This document shows, piece after piece, positions 45,888 to 56,560 of a DNA stretch of 64,000 bases. Below the pieces are notes generated by a model. That model made no database searches. It saw only the letters and a list, made by a program, of their open reading frames with translations, and was not told the DNA's origin. How positions within the stretch are numbered: the first letter of the stretch is position 1; each line of letters starts with the position of its first letter. A program made the position numbers and the translations under genes. This DNA is from Macrotrachela quadricornifera (Eukaryota > Rotifera > Eurotatoria > Philodinida > Philodinidae), in NCBI GenBank assembly GCA_022393335.1, contig JAJEKB010021049.1, positions 863,310 to 927,309 on the forward strand, read 5' to 3'.

Positions 45888-46629
45888 CGAGGGAACCTCT
45901 CAAGTGTCACTCTCCGTTTGGATTCAGACTTTGCCTATAGGTACGACTCATAGAGCGTAGATAAGATCCCCAAAAGGGTTCGTGCCCAAAGCCTGCTGCT
46001 GTTCAGACATTACGTTCTTAGAGTATTAGAATAACTCACTGCCCTGATCCCCACAGGGACATCCGAAAAACTCATTTTCGAATTTTGACTGGAAACTTTG
46101 TATAAAGAGGAGTTTCAATGAGAGCGGTTTCTTGTGAAATTTACAGCTTTGCTGAATGGTCCTAACTGGAGAAAAGAACACCAAAACTTGCCTCTGCAAA
46201 TGAAATTACGTTATCATAACTGTATCTTACGATAGGAACAACGAATAGATCAGAAACTTTCATTATAAACCACTCTCATTGAGATCTCTCTCTATACAAA
46301 GTTTCAAGTCGAAATTCGAAGATGAGTTTTTTCAGATGTCCCTGAGGGAGCCACGACAGTGGATTATCCCAATACCTAGAAAACGTAACATCTCAACAAC
46401 AGCAGGCTATGGGCTCGAATCCTTTTAAGGATCTTGTCTATGCTATGAGTCCTACCCATAAGCGAAATATGAGCCCAAACGGGTCAAGTAAAGTGAGCTC
46501 CAAATTTTAAACTCCACAGTGCTACAATCTACGAGTTTCACGTTGACACTGGCGCCGTGTAGTTTAAAATTTGGAGCTCATTTTACTTGACCGCCCAAAC
46601 GGAGGGTGTCATTTGGGGAGGTTCACTCG
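45888..46629. mobile_element. MITE with about 300-bp inverted arms and TAA target duplication
   Basis: The left arm begins CGAGGGAACCTCTCAAGTGT and the right arm, reverse-complemented, CGAGTGAACCTCCCCAAATG. Both continue through GGACTCATAG-like and CCTGCTGYTGTT-like blocks to a shared GAAACTTTGTATA. Direct TAA copies flank it (45885-45887 and 46630-46632), a 3-bp target typical of PIF/Harbinger elements. A smaller element is inserted in the right arm. Confidence 0.78.
46482..46592. mobile_element. 111-bp nested MITE with perfect 9-bp target duplication
   Basis: The termini GGTCAAGTAAARTGAGCTCC continue to AAATTTTAAACT and form inverted repeats of about 32 bp. Identical GCCCAAACG copies at 46473-46481 and 46593-46601 flank the element. 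Removing the element and one copy restores symmetry with the other arm of the host MITE, so it inserted after that MITE. Confidence 0.92.
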
Positions 46630-46632
46630 TAA

Positions 46633-47178
46633 GTAGTTTTTCCTGTGAAACTATTTTATCAAAAATAGTAAAAAAAAAGTTTTTTCCATAAATTTATCAA
46701 ACTTACGACAATCGGTTATGTTTTAAAACCTACAACACCCAACGGTCATCTGCACCTAAAGTTTGATATAATGTATTATATTAATATGACATTAACCATC
46801 ATGAATTAATGAAAAATGCATACCATGAACACCTGGATCTACTGTATGTTCAAAAAAAAACTAATAACGATTCTTTGAAACATTCTTATACAAACCTGAT
46901 GGATGTTCTCAAGATACGAGAATATAATATGACGGATAAACCAATATTTTTTTTAATTTTGTACTTCTCTTTAAATTTTTTAAGTTTTTGAAGTTTTTTT
47001 AAAATTTTTATATTTTTTAAAAAAATAATTAAAAAAAACACTAAACTGGAAAAAAAAAGCATATTTTTTATTGAGATTTAAAAACTTACAATTATGTACA
47101 TGTTTACATTGTATTCATCTAGAGTCTAAAGTAAATCAAAATAAGAATTCTAAATTGATTGTCAAAATAAATGCATAC
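46633..47178. other. Intergenic, poly-A/T rich
   Basis: Very AT-rich; no gene seen. Confidence 0.4.
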
Positions 47179-47484
47179 TTAGTCATCACCCACAGGGAAG
47201 ATGAAAACACGTCGTCGGCGACCTGGATGTGTTTGAATAGATGGAGCAAGATTAGTCGTTGTTTGAATTAGTGATGTTGATTGCGATAAAGCAAATGGTC
47301 GTTCATTATTATTATTTTGTGGTGGAGATGATGATGATGACAATAATAAATTAAGTTGTTGTTGTTGTGGTGGTGGTGATTGTACAACTTGCTGTGATGC
47401 TGGTGTTACAGGTTGTTCACAAGCAGTAAGACGTTGTTCATAATCAGCACAGCGTTGTTGCAACTGGTTGATTAGTTCTTCCCA
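47179..47484 (-). CDS. Gln/Ser/Pro-rich last exon of an unidentified gene
   Basis: An acceptor TTCTTTTAG just above 47484 opens a frame starting WEELINQLQQRCADYEQRLT, a short amphipathic coiled coil. A low-complexity tail follows, with runs of Pro-Gln, Ser and Asn. The end is basic, GRRRRVFIFPVGDD. The intron signal and frame length suggest a true terminal exon. I could not find earlier exons with certainty upstream (47485-47640), and the neighbouring sequence belongs to a repeat family on the other strand. It may encode a regulator or a mobile-element protein; function is not assigned. Confidence 0.4.
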   Translation of the reverse strand, partial: WEELINQLQQRCADYEQRLTACEQPVTPASQQVVQSPPPQQQQLNLLLSSSSSPPQNNNNERPFALSQSTSLIQTTTNLAPSIQTHPGRRRRVFIFPVGDD

Positions 47485-47639
47485 CTAAAAGAATAATCAA
47501 ACTTTGAATTTTCTAAATTCAATGAATTTTATACAAATAATGGAAGTGATATTGAGTAATATTAGATGATTTATCACCAGCTATATGTGAGCGGGTTGCT
47601 CGATGAGAGAAGATGACTGGTGAGTGAATGATTTATTGC

Positions 47640-47885
47640 AAAGAAATCAGAACTATAAATACTGGGATGAACAAAAGGAAAGATATAACGAAATCCAACA
47701 AAGAAAATATGATGAAATGAAGATGGACAAAGAGATAGATGATGAAATGTAGAACATACATCATCGTATATTCACATATGTTAACAGAACAGATAACAGA
47801 TGTGAACATATTTGACGTATATGAAGAACAGAAAGAAAAGACATATATGTAGAACGAGAGGATGATATATGTCATCCTCTAACAC
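47640..47885 (+). repeat. Repeat family segment with terminal hairpin (partner 36745-37030)
   Basis: The plus strand reads NYKYWDEQKERYNEIQQRKY and then DEMKMDKEIDDEM-stop. The segment ends in a hairpin AGGATGATATATGTCATCCT followed by CTAAC. A hairpin next to CTAA recalls Helitron 3' ends, but the spacing is shorter than usual. Confidence 0.6.
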
Positions 47886-48479
47886 TATAGTAAAGCAAAA
47901 CAACTAAACTTCAATAGTTAACATGCATCGTGACTAATTGTTCACTTTTTTATTTGTTCTGTTGTCTATAATATCGCTCATATAATTTATGAAATGTTTT
48001 TCTCTATGTTCCATATATTAATAAATGTAGGCTATTATTTTCGATGTAGTTAATATTCGAATATTTTTTTCTCGTTCATTTCAGTGTTCAATGTTTTTTC
48101 AGCATTTTTTTCTCTCGATGATTTTATATCATTCTTATAATATATTTCAAATATAATCAATAAAAATTAATTGATTAGATTTTGCAAAGAAAAATTTATT
48201 GTATTTTAATTGAACCAACAATTAGGCTCTAGGCATGTAATGATACAGATTATTTTGTAAAACCCTCAATTCTCTAGTATTTAATATGATGGAGGAATTT
48301 GAGGCTCACAGAAAAGTTTGAACAGAAAACCTAAGTATGAAAAAAACGCAAAAGAAATTTTGAAAGTGTAATTAAAGACTTTTTCACAACGAAATCGCAT
48401 AGAAAGAATTTCCCAACGGGTGTGTTGTAGATGATTAATGAAAATACAACAAGTGGAGGCATCTAAAGTCATATGACGA
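47886..48479. other. Intergenic, no gene seen
   Basis: AT-rich spacer. Confidence 0.4.
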
Positions 48480-49114
48480 ATTTTTTGATCGATTTCATAT
48501 GGTTATGTCATGTCCATGCCGTGGATTCAATAAAGATATGAAGACGTCCTGATTCTCTTATCTAAATATTTATCAGACTTAGTAGCACTTGATAATCACA
48601 TTGATCACTGTCAAAAACTAATAGAGAAGCTGAAAAGACTTCAAAACCTAAATTTATCGAAAATACCATTTTGTAGAGTACAGAGTTTCAGAAAAAATGA
48701 TATAACACTCTTAGAATCCATCATAAAGGAGAAAAAGTATAGTGCGTTCGACAGCGGACATTTTTCTCTATCTAATGCAATATATATCATAAAATCGAAA
48801 AATCTGACGAAAATCGACTTTTTAGAGTAGGAGAGAACTTAAGCTGTAATTCCTTTATCTCGGAATCATATTATTTATATAAGTTAAATGAACATGCAAT
48901 ATATACTATATCAAGTTCTTATGTATTTCTAAAATACAATGATGATATAAGCAACTATTGGAAAACATTATTTGCAAAAGCAACACATTTCATATATAAG
49001 CAGTGCTATGGTACTGAAAAAGATCATCTATCAATTGATATCTGTTTTATTCATTCAACGCCTTTATTATGGTGTTCTTACCAATGTTTAATAGATAAAT
49101 TCTTTAACTTGTAA
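48480..49114 (+). pseudogene. Frameshifted relic, leucine-rich, family unknown
   Basis: Three coding-like stretches follow each other in different frames. The first has FDRFHMVMSCPCRGFNKDM. The second, about 48541-48830, has LVALDNHIDHCQKLIEKLKR and LQNLNLSKIPFCRVQSFRKN. The third, about 48776-49114, is open for 112 codons and includes SYYLYKLNEHAIYTISSSYV, LFAKATHFIYKQCYGTEKDH and LLWCSYQCLIDKF before TAA. There is no start codon in the last. The LxxLxLS pattern recalls the F-box/LRR genes of this window, but no F-box is visible. Confidence 0.4.
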
Positions 49115-50745
49115 TAGATTATGTAAAAAAAAAACAAATAAGAAATAAAAGCAACCACACCAAATTTCTTTTTCTAGTTAACCTGTTGCTTTTAGTTATT
49201 TAAGAGTAAACTCAATGAAACAAAGTCATAGTGTTGTTAATATATATATTAGTTAAATGATAACTACAATAAGGATCAGATATAAGTTAAATCAACACCT
49301 TAACTCTCTTACAAACAAGTTTTCATTTGACTAAATTTTTATTTTTTATCACAATATATTAGCAGATTCTATTAGTTTATGATTTAATTAAGCGAAAAAA
49401 AAATTTACATATGGATAGATTCAATATATACATCTTTATAAGTATATTTATTCAAACTTAATCTTTCTTTATGTCAAAATAATTAAACTAGATGACACCA
49501 TCAATGAATTTGCTCAATCGATGGAATCGCAAGTAGTTATTAAGCAATGAAACATTGATAGGTTTTTGTTTACGTACATTTAATGATTAGTACGTTTTTC
49601 CTTGTATTTAATACCTGCACCAGAATTAAAGACAGTTGAACATAAGTTCCATAGCCTGACAACAGCGATAAGTAGCATCCTACAATTTTCAGCAATCAAG
49701 AAAGAAAAAGTCTAAATATCTTTTTATTCCAATAATGCATAAGATGAAATCCCTTTAAAACTCGATGATCGTCGAAAGATGTTCGGAAGAATGCATGAAA
49801 ATGGTTTATTATGTTGGTCAAATTTTTATTTGTGATGTAATTTAAATAGAGGAATTTTAGATCTATAATTTATAACACAATGCAAATAATTATCTTCTCA
49901 CACTCTAATGTGAGTCAGATGAAATAAAATATTTGTTTGTTCATTAAATAGACGATTCTATCAATTTGCAATCAAATATTCATCGAAATGGTGGATCCTT
50001 TTTATGTCTTTTTTTTTCAATCTATTTTCGAAAATGATTAGTTTCAAAAGAATTTTCTAGCAGAAATACAAATAAATCTTTTATTCTAAAATGAGAAATC
50101 TTATAAAGTTGAATGATGATTCGTATGAATTTATTCAACTTCAAAGCAATATCCATCCCTAAAAGGAATTTAAATGAGATCTTTTACAGTTCTACAATTG
50201 AATATTAGTTTATGCACTTTTTTGAATTCGTGATATTCAGCCTAAAATCATGGTTTTTGTTTAAAAAGTTCTAGCCAAAAATTCTAAAACTGCAATAGAT
50301 TCATAAAATGGTATCTAATTCAAATATCTAACAAATTTTGTCTGACTTTCCTTTTTGCAAAGCAATATGAAACAAGAATACATGTGAAAAATAGTGTTAA
50401 AGATCAGAGAACTTCAGTACTATGCTTGTATGAAATCCAAAGGAACTAATGAACACATCTTCATTCCTTGAGAATTATTGTAGGTCGTTAACATGAGCAT
50501 TTTTGTGATTGACAGCTGCATATTTTTTCTATATCCTATAAGAATTTAATCAGATGTTGTACATTAATTTTCAATTAATCCTTTGAAAATTATGTTTACT
50601 TATAAAAAAAAATGTTTTTTTTTCTTCGTTGTCAAGAGTATATGTGCGAAAAGAAAAATCGGTACAATGATTCTACAAAAATGATTTATTAAAAATAAAT
50701 AATTCTCTCAACATCATAATGACATATACGAGAGAAAAAGCTGCA
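49115..50745. other. Intergenic, no gene seen
   Basis: 1.6 kb of AT-rich sequence without protein-like frames. Confidence 0.45.
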
Positions 50746-52447
50746 CTAATTATATTTAACACTTTCATAACCATATTGATCATACAGTTCTCTTTTATAT
50801 TTATCAGATAAAATGGCATATGCTTGATTGACTTTTTTAAATAATTCTTCAGCTTTTTTATCACCTGGATTTTTATCTGGATGAAGTTCTTTTGCTTTTA
50901 ATAAATAAGCGCGTTTGATTTCTTTTTCAGTTGCTGTTCGATTAACAGATAATAAATTATATAAATCCATTGGTGCTTCTTCTTCTCGTCGTGATGTTGA
51001 TTCTCTTGTACTAAAAATGAAATCATACATTTTACAATCATTTTTTTAATATTAGATTTAAAAAATGGTGTTTTTTATCTTTTATCACTCTTAACTCTTA
51101 AATAAAAATCAAATCAATTCGTCTAATACAAACCGTTGCTGTTGTTGTTGTTGTTGTTGTCTATATTGTTGTTGATATTGATACTGTTGTTGTTGTTGTT
51201 GTTGTTGTCTATAAGATTGATATTGTTCTTGAAATGGAGATGTAAAATCATAAGTAAATTGTGATGCATTCGATCGATAATTTTGCCATTGTTGTTGATT
51301 AATTCTTTCTCGATATACTTTTGGATAATTTTTTGCAAAAAGACCAACAAGAGGTGAAACAATCAATGCAATTGGAATAGAAGTTTTAAATGAAAGTAGA
51401 GAAGCAAGTGCTATACCAATAGATGGATCGATAAGTGAACCTAAACTAATGATTGCAGTCAATGCCATTGGATAAAAACCTATTAATGTTGCTAAAGTAA
51501 CTTTGGTCATTGAGTATTGTCTATCACCAGTAACTTGACCTGTTACTCCATCAACTAAACATGTAAAATTTGTTTGTGAACCATATTCATAATTAATAAC
51601 ATATATTGGATAATATAAAAGACGTTCTCTTTTAGTATTAATATCAAAATGAAATGATTCAGCTTGATGATTATTATATTGAGGATACATCTAGATTAAA
51701 ATGATATTTCAAATTTTTTTTCTTTGATAAATATATATAAATACATTGATATACCTGTTTTGCTTGTTGAATACATAAATGTTTTATTTGTGGTACAATA
51801 TTAAGATCCCAACCAATTTGAAATGCTGTATCTTTATCAACTGTCCATTGTTCAATATCATTCTCTCTATTATTAAGATTAACAATTTGATTATTATCAA
51901 AAGAAATATTTAAATTATTTAAATGATATCTATCAAGTGTTTGTGATGCATATATATTAATATTGATTAAAGACATATTATTCATTATTATTGGAGCAGT
52001 ATGCCAACGTTGACTTGAAACAATGTTTTTTCCATGCTATTAATAGATATAAATAAAAATGAAAGAAAATATTTTTTTTAAATAAAATAAACTTTAGTTG
52101 TTGTATCATAAGCAAGATTAAGAGATCCATTAATGTGACCATGAAGAGACATATTCCAAAATGGTACATAACGTCGTGAAACAGTAATAGCATCATCTCG
52201 TGTTGAATGTGTCCATCCACCAGGTGCAAACCTCTTTGACAAAAATAAATATATTTTATTGAAAATAAAATGGATTTATTTACCATAAAGATTTAATCCA
52301 TTTATCAAAATAAATTCGAGCTTGATCTTCATCAAATCTTTCTCGAATTCCTTCATATATTTTATTTGATTTATTTGAAACAAATCGATAATAAACAAAC
52401 AATGGACGATATCGCCCATTAAACAATAGATTAAATGATCTTTTCAT
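50746..52447 (-). CDS. Multi-exon membrane protein ending in polyQ and a J domain
   Basis: Five exons join in phase on the minus strand: 52447-52284, 52231-52093, 52036-51755, 51690-51134 and 51010-50746, 468 residues in all. The N-terminus is basic and Ser/Phe-rich (MKRSFNLLFNGRYRPLFVYY), like a mitochondrial presequence. The middle has conserved-looking blocks (FAPGGWTHSTRDDAITVSRR, then VDGVTGQVTGDRQYS). One or two hydrophobic segments follow (VTLATLIGFYPMALTAIISL, ALIVSPLVGLF). Next is a Gln-rich stretch. The last exon is a J domain with HPD in AKELHPDKNPGDKKAEELFK and the final helix AILSDKYKRELYDQYG, which stimulates Hsp70 ATPase. If intron 4 is not spliced, translation stops at 51109 and the J domain is lost. 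Phase agreement makes the fusion likely; two separate genes are the alternative. Probable role: anchoring Hsp70 at a membrane. Confidence 0.75.
51135..51225. repeat. CAA-rich trinucleotide repeat encoding polyglutamine
   Basis: Runs of TTG on the plus strand (CAA on the coding strand) encode two Gln runs interrupted by Tyr and Arg codons, just before the J-domain exon. Confidence 0.85.
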
Positions 52448-55400
52448 TGGTTTTTATAAATATTATTCTGATGTAATATAACAATATAACTGAGTATTTT
52501 TTTTACCATTACAAATAACAAATAGACTCGTCTACTTGCTTTATTAATAATTTTAAATAGAACATAAAATGAGGACATCTATCATAATTTTATTTTCTAT
52601 ATCTTAGTCTTTCAATGTGATGCATTTATAATCTAATATGAATAAACATAATGAATATTGAATAAGTTGAAAGATTAATTCTAAAATAATCATTTCATCA
52701 TTCTTTTTATGTAACAAGATGTTAAATCAAAATCAACTACTTTGTTGTGTGACAGCCGAATAATGACACTAAAACGTAACAAATTTTAACTGCATCAATA
52801 TGTGATTTTATCAGCACATTATTTTGGCTTCGATAAAGTTTTCTCTCACAAAAGATAATAGAATTATACTTATTTCTAAGTTCTCACAACAGAATAGAAA
52901 TTTTCAAAATGATCAACTTTGAACGCACTGATACTTATTTTATAGAAGATAAAAAATAATAATTTATCATTTCTGACTAATTTGTGAATGTTTCTGAAAT
53001 AATTTTGATTATATTTCACATATGTATCTTTCAATCGCATTATTTCATTTAGTATTCAATAAAAATATCTAATAACAATGATCATGATTTATCCAAAGAG
53101 GTAAACTAATTTGTGCTCTAAATTTAAAAGAAGTTCTTGAAGAGGAATTTTTACTGCATGGAATGTTAAGAATTATGTAACTGTCAAAGATTTATTTAAT
53201 TGATTATTTTCTAAATTCAATTTATTTGTTTTTTCATGATAAAGACTAAAAATCATTTTAATTAATTTTCGATTTATAAATTTTAAAAGAAAAAGGTTAA
53301 AATATTCGTTAGTTCTATAACATCCTTTATTTATTACTGTAAAAAATGAAATAACGTATTATTATTTCTTCTTCAGAAAATTTTGTTTATAAACCTAAAG
53401 GAAAACTATTCTCTTCGTAATGAGAATTTTTATAAAGTACAATAAAAAAAACTGATCCGATATTTTATCTTTAAAAGAAATCTTATATACAATTTAATAT
53501 TGAATGCATTCAACGGTTTATATTTCCTATTAGCGAAAATTCTTCTTCAAAGTTTATTGTTGAGTTAACGACAAATAATCTATTGAAGATTTATGAATAA
53601 TTCTTTAGCTTATTTTTAAATATTCAATATATATTCACGTTTATCAAGTGATTGTATACATCCATTATATATGATCGAAACGTAATAAACTTTTTTTTAT
53701 AAGATTGATTTAATAATGATAATAAATATTGACATAAAAATATTTTATCGTAAATATGATTTCGAATTACTATATTGAAAAAATTTCATTCCCATATACG
53801 AATTTGAAATATTGAAAGAGTAATTATTAATCACAGTTTGGAATTTTTCATTGATTTATCAATAATGTTATCTTTTTTTGAGAAACATTTTCTTTTTTTT
53901 TGTACATCATCATTAATGTGCACATCATATATCTCCCTGTTAATTGAGAAGAAAGAAAAAACAACGTGTGTATGCAAAATTTTTGTAAGATTGTTGACAA
54001 AAAAAAGATTGCTTGATTAATGAAGCATGACAATAAAGAAATGATGAAAAGAATGTAATATTTCACAATGAAAAAAAACAACGTATTCAGTTTAATATCA
54101 ATACAATATTGTATCAGGTAATAACGAAGAAACAAAAAAGATCTTGAGAAAAGAGAGCCATCTTATTATTTTAATTAGAAAAAATATTTTTTGAACATCA
54201 CAAACTATGTGTGAAGTAGGTATAAATAAATAAGATTTTTTTTACAAGAACAACAAATAGGTCTGAATATATACTGAAGAAAATCAGTTTATTAAAAAAA
54301 CTCACCTATTACTATCTTGACGATAAGTGTACGGTGATCAGGGGTAATAGTGTGAACGCGAAGTGAGAGTGATGACAAGTGTCAGCTTAAAAATAACTTC
54401 AAAACTGTAATGATTAGAACGTTTCTGTTAGATATAGTTTGGAGAAGCACATTGTTTTGCTGCATATGTACGAACCATACTTTACATGTTAGTTGATTAA
54501 AGAGATGGTGAACTTTTTATTGGTTCGAGCGGCATTTTTTAATTTAGCCCTCCATTGTCTTATTTTTTTTCATGCTCATTTTACATATCGACGTGGCATG
54601 ATCAGGCATTCTGGAATTTCAGTTTTTTACATTGTGACATTTATATCATCTGAATAATAATACCAAATTCATCATAGGTACAGACCATTTAGAACTAGTA
54701 CCAGTAGAAATTTCATTGATTTTAATTTAGTCAGAGCCAAGTTAATTGAAATATACTGATTGTTACGAAATTTCCAAAACTTAACTTTTTTAGAATTAAA
54801 TGAGAGTTTAACACGTTACTATAGAATGAAACGATGTACAAATAAATATTCTATACAAAAGCTGTTCAGTTGTTCATCAACTTTCAAAATATCAGTTTAT
54901 TTCTTAGAAATCATAAACACATCCAATAAAAAGGTGAAATTATCATCTACAACAAATCATCAAAACAAAATTTTTGACGTTTCTGAAGTCTACAATATTT
55001 CAGAAAAATTATGAAGAAAATATCAAAAATATTTTATTACGTTAGAAACATATTCTTTTTCTGATATTACGGAAATTTTGTCACGCAGCACTTTAGGAAA
55101 ATAAAACACAAAACTTTGATTGAATCATAATCAAAATGAGAATATTCAATAGAGCACATTATGTTCTACCTGCATGTATTGTTTTTGTTTTAAAAATCAC
55201 TGAAATAAATGAGTAAAACAAACGATATGTGAGTTTCATTTAAGATGTAAGTACAATACTGTGAAAAATGATGGAATCACTATATTAAATTTAAGTATTA
55301 GTTTATTCTTTACTAATTTAAATTGTTAAATAAAAGAGAAACTCTACTGGTCTATGTGTTCGAATAGGCTCTAGTGAAATATTACGTCAAATCTTTAACC

Positions 55401-55576
55401 ACTATGTTTTGATTTGAGACATTCAAAATTTATTGAAATTGGTTGGTCGTTGGCTGCGAAAAATAATAGAATTATTTTTGAATTGTGATCATTTTCGGAT
55501 CAAAAAGGAAATTGATTATATAATTGAAAGTTTTATAGATCAATAGAGAATTATCATAAAAACTTTGCAAAACAAT
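52448..55576. other. Intergenic, no gene supported
   Basis: 3.1 kb of AT-rich sequence. Frames such as 53848-54135 are low-complexity Phe/Ile/Leu strings. A short GC-richer patch near 54340-54380 holds nothing recognisable. Confidence 0.45.
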
Positions 55577-56128
55577 TTACACTTGAAATAAAAATATCAT
55601 GTTAGTAATCAAGCAAAAATGGTTTGAAAATACCATCTATTTGTTTTGACGGTAGATTCAAAAAGAGTAGACATTTTTGTACAAAATGATATGTTCTGAT
55701 ATTTAATATAGTTTTGTTTCCAACTTAGACATGTTATCAAAAATAAAAATAGAAATGCAGTTTTTGCATATCGATCAGCTTCATGACTGCATATAGTTCA
55801 TTATGATTTCATTGAAAAATAAATGGATTACAAACCAACGAGGATCACTTGAAATTCTACATAATCAAGAAGAGTTACTAAAAACGACTCCAAGTAAAAT
55901 GATTTTTACTCATCGTTGATTTATGCGGGACTGATTTGGATCTCATTGTCATCCATTATTTTTGATACCGTATATAAGTTGGAAACAAAACTGTGTATTA
56001 AATATCAGAATATATCATTTTGTACAAAAATGTCTACTCTTTTTGAATCTATCGTCAAAAAAAAAATAGATGGTTTTTCAAACCATTTTTGCTTGATTAC
56101 TAACATGCTATTTTTATTTCAAGTGTCA
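55577..56128. mobile_element. Foldback element, about 150-bp inverted arms
   Basis: The left arm (about 55577-55730) begins ACTTGAAATAAAAATATCAT. It is the reverse complement of the right arm (about 55975-56128) with only scattered differences and small indels. Shared blocks include AGTAATCAAGCAAAAATGG and AAAAAGAGTAGACATTTTTG. The centre (about 245 bp) is non-coding. No target duplication was found. Confidence 0.8.
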
Positions 56129-56560
56129 CAGTACTACAGTTTACGAACATATGATAGCGATTCATGAGTATCTAATATTTATGAAGATTTTATGTTGAAG
56201 GAATAAGTTGTCTTCTATTAATTAATATTTGATTGAAGAATTATTCTGCCTCTTATTAATTATTTTCAAAAGCGTATATCACCAATATTGTTGATCTAGA
56301 TTGTCGAATTAATTACCCTTAAGAAAGATTCCATATGTTTAAACTAGTCAAAGTCGCACAGAAATAGAAATGCTTCCGTTTCACACATTACTGATAGTAA
56401 TTTTTCCAAGATTAGACTTAGCTCTCATTAATTTTAAGTTCGAATTCCGCTTATCTATAGGCAATCATTGCATGGGCATAACAATATAACTCATTAGATG
56501 TTCAAAATGCATTTCGTTTCTATTATTTAGCTTCACAACGCTTACATCTTAATAAATAAT
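56129..56560. other. Intergenic, upstream of ART-TPR gene
   Basis: AT-rich, no frame; probably holds the promoter of the next gene. Confidence 0.4.
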
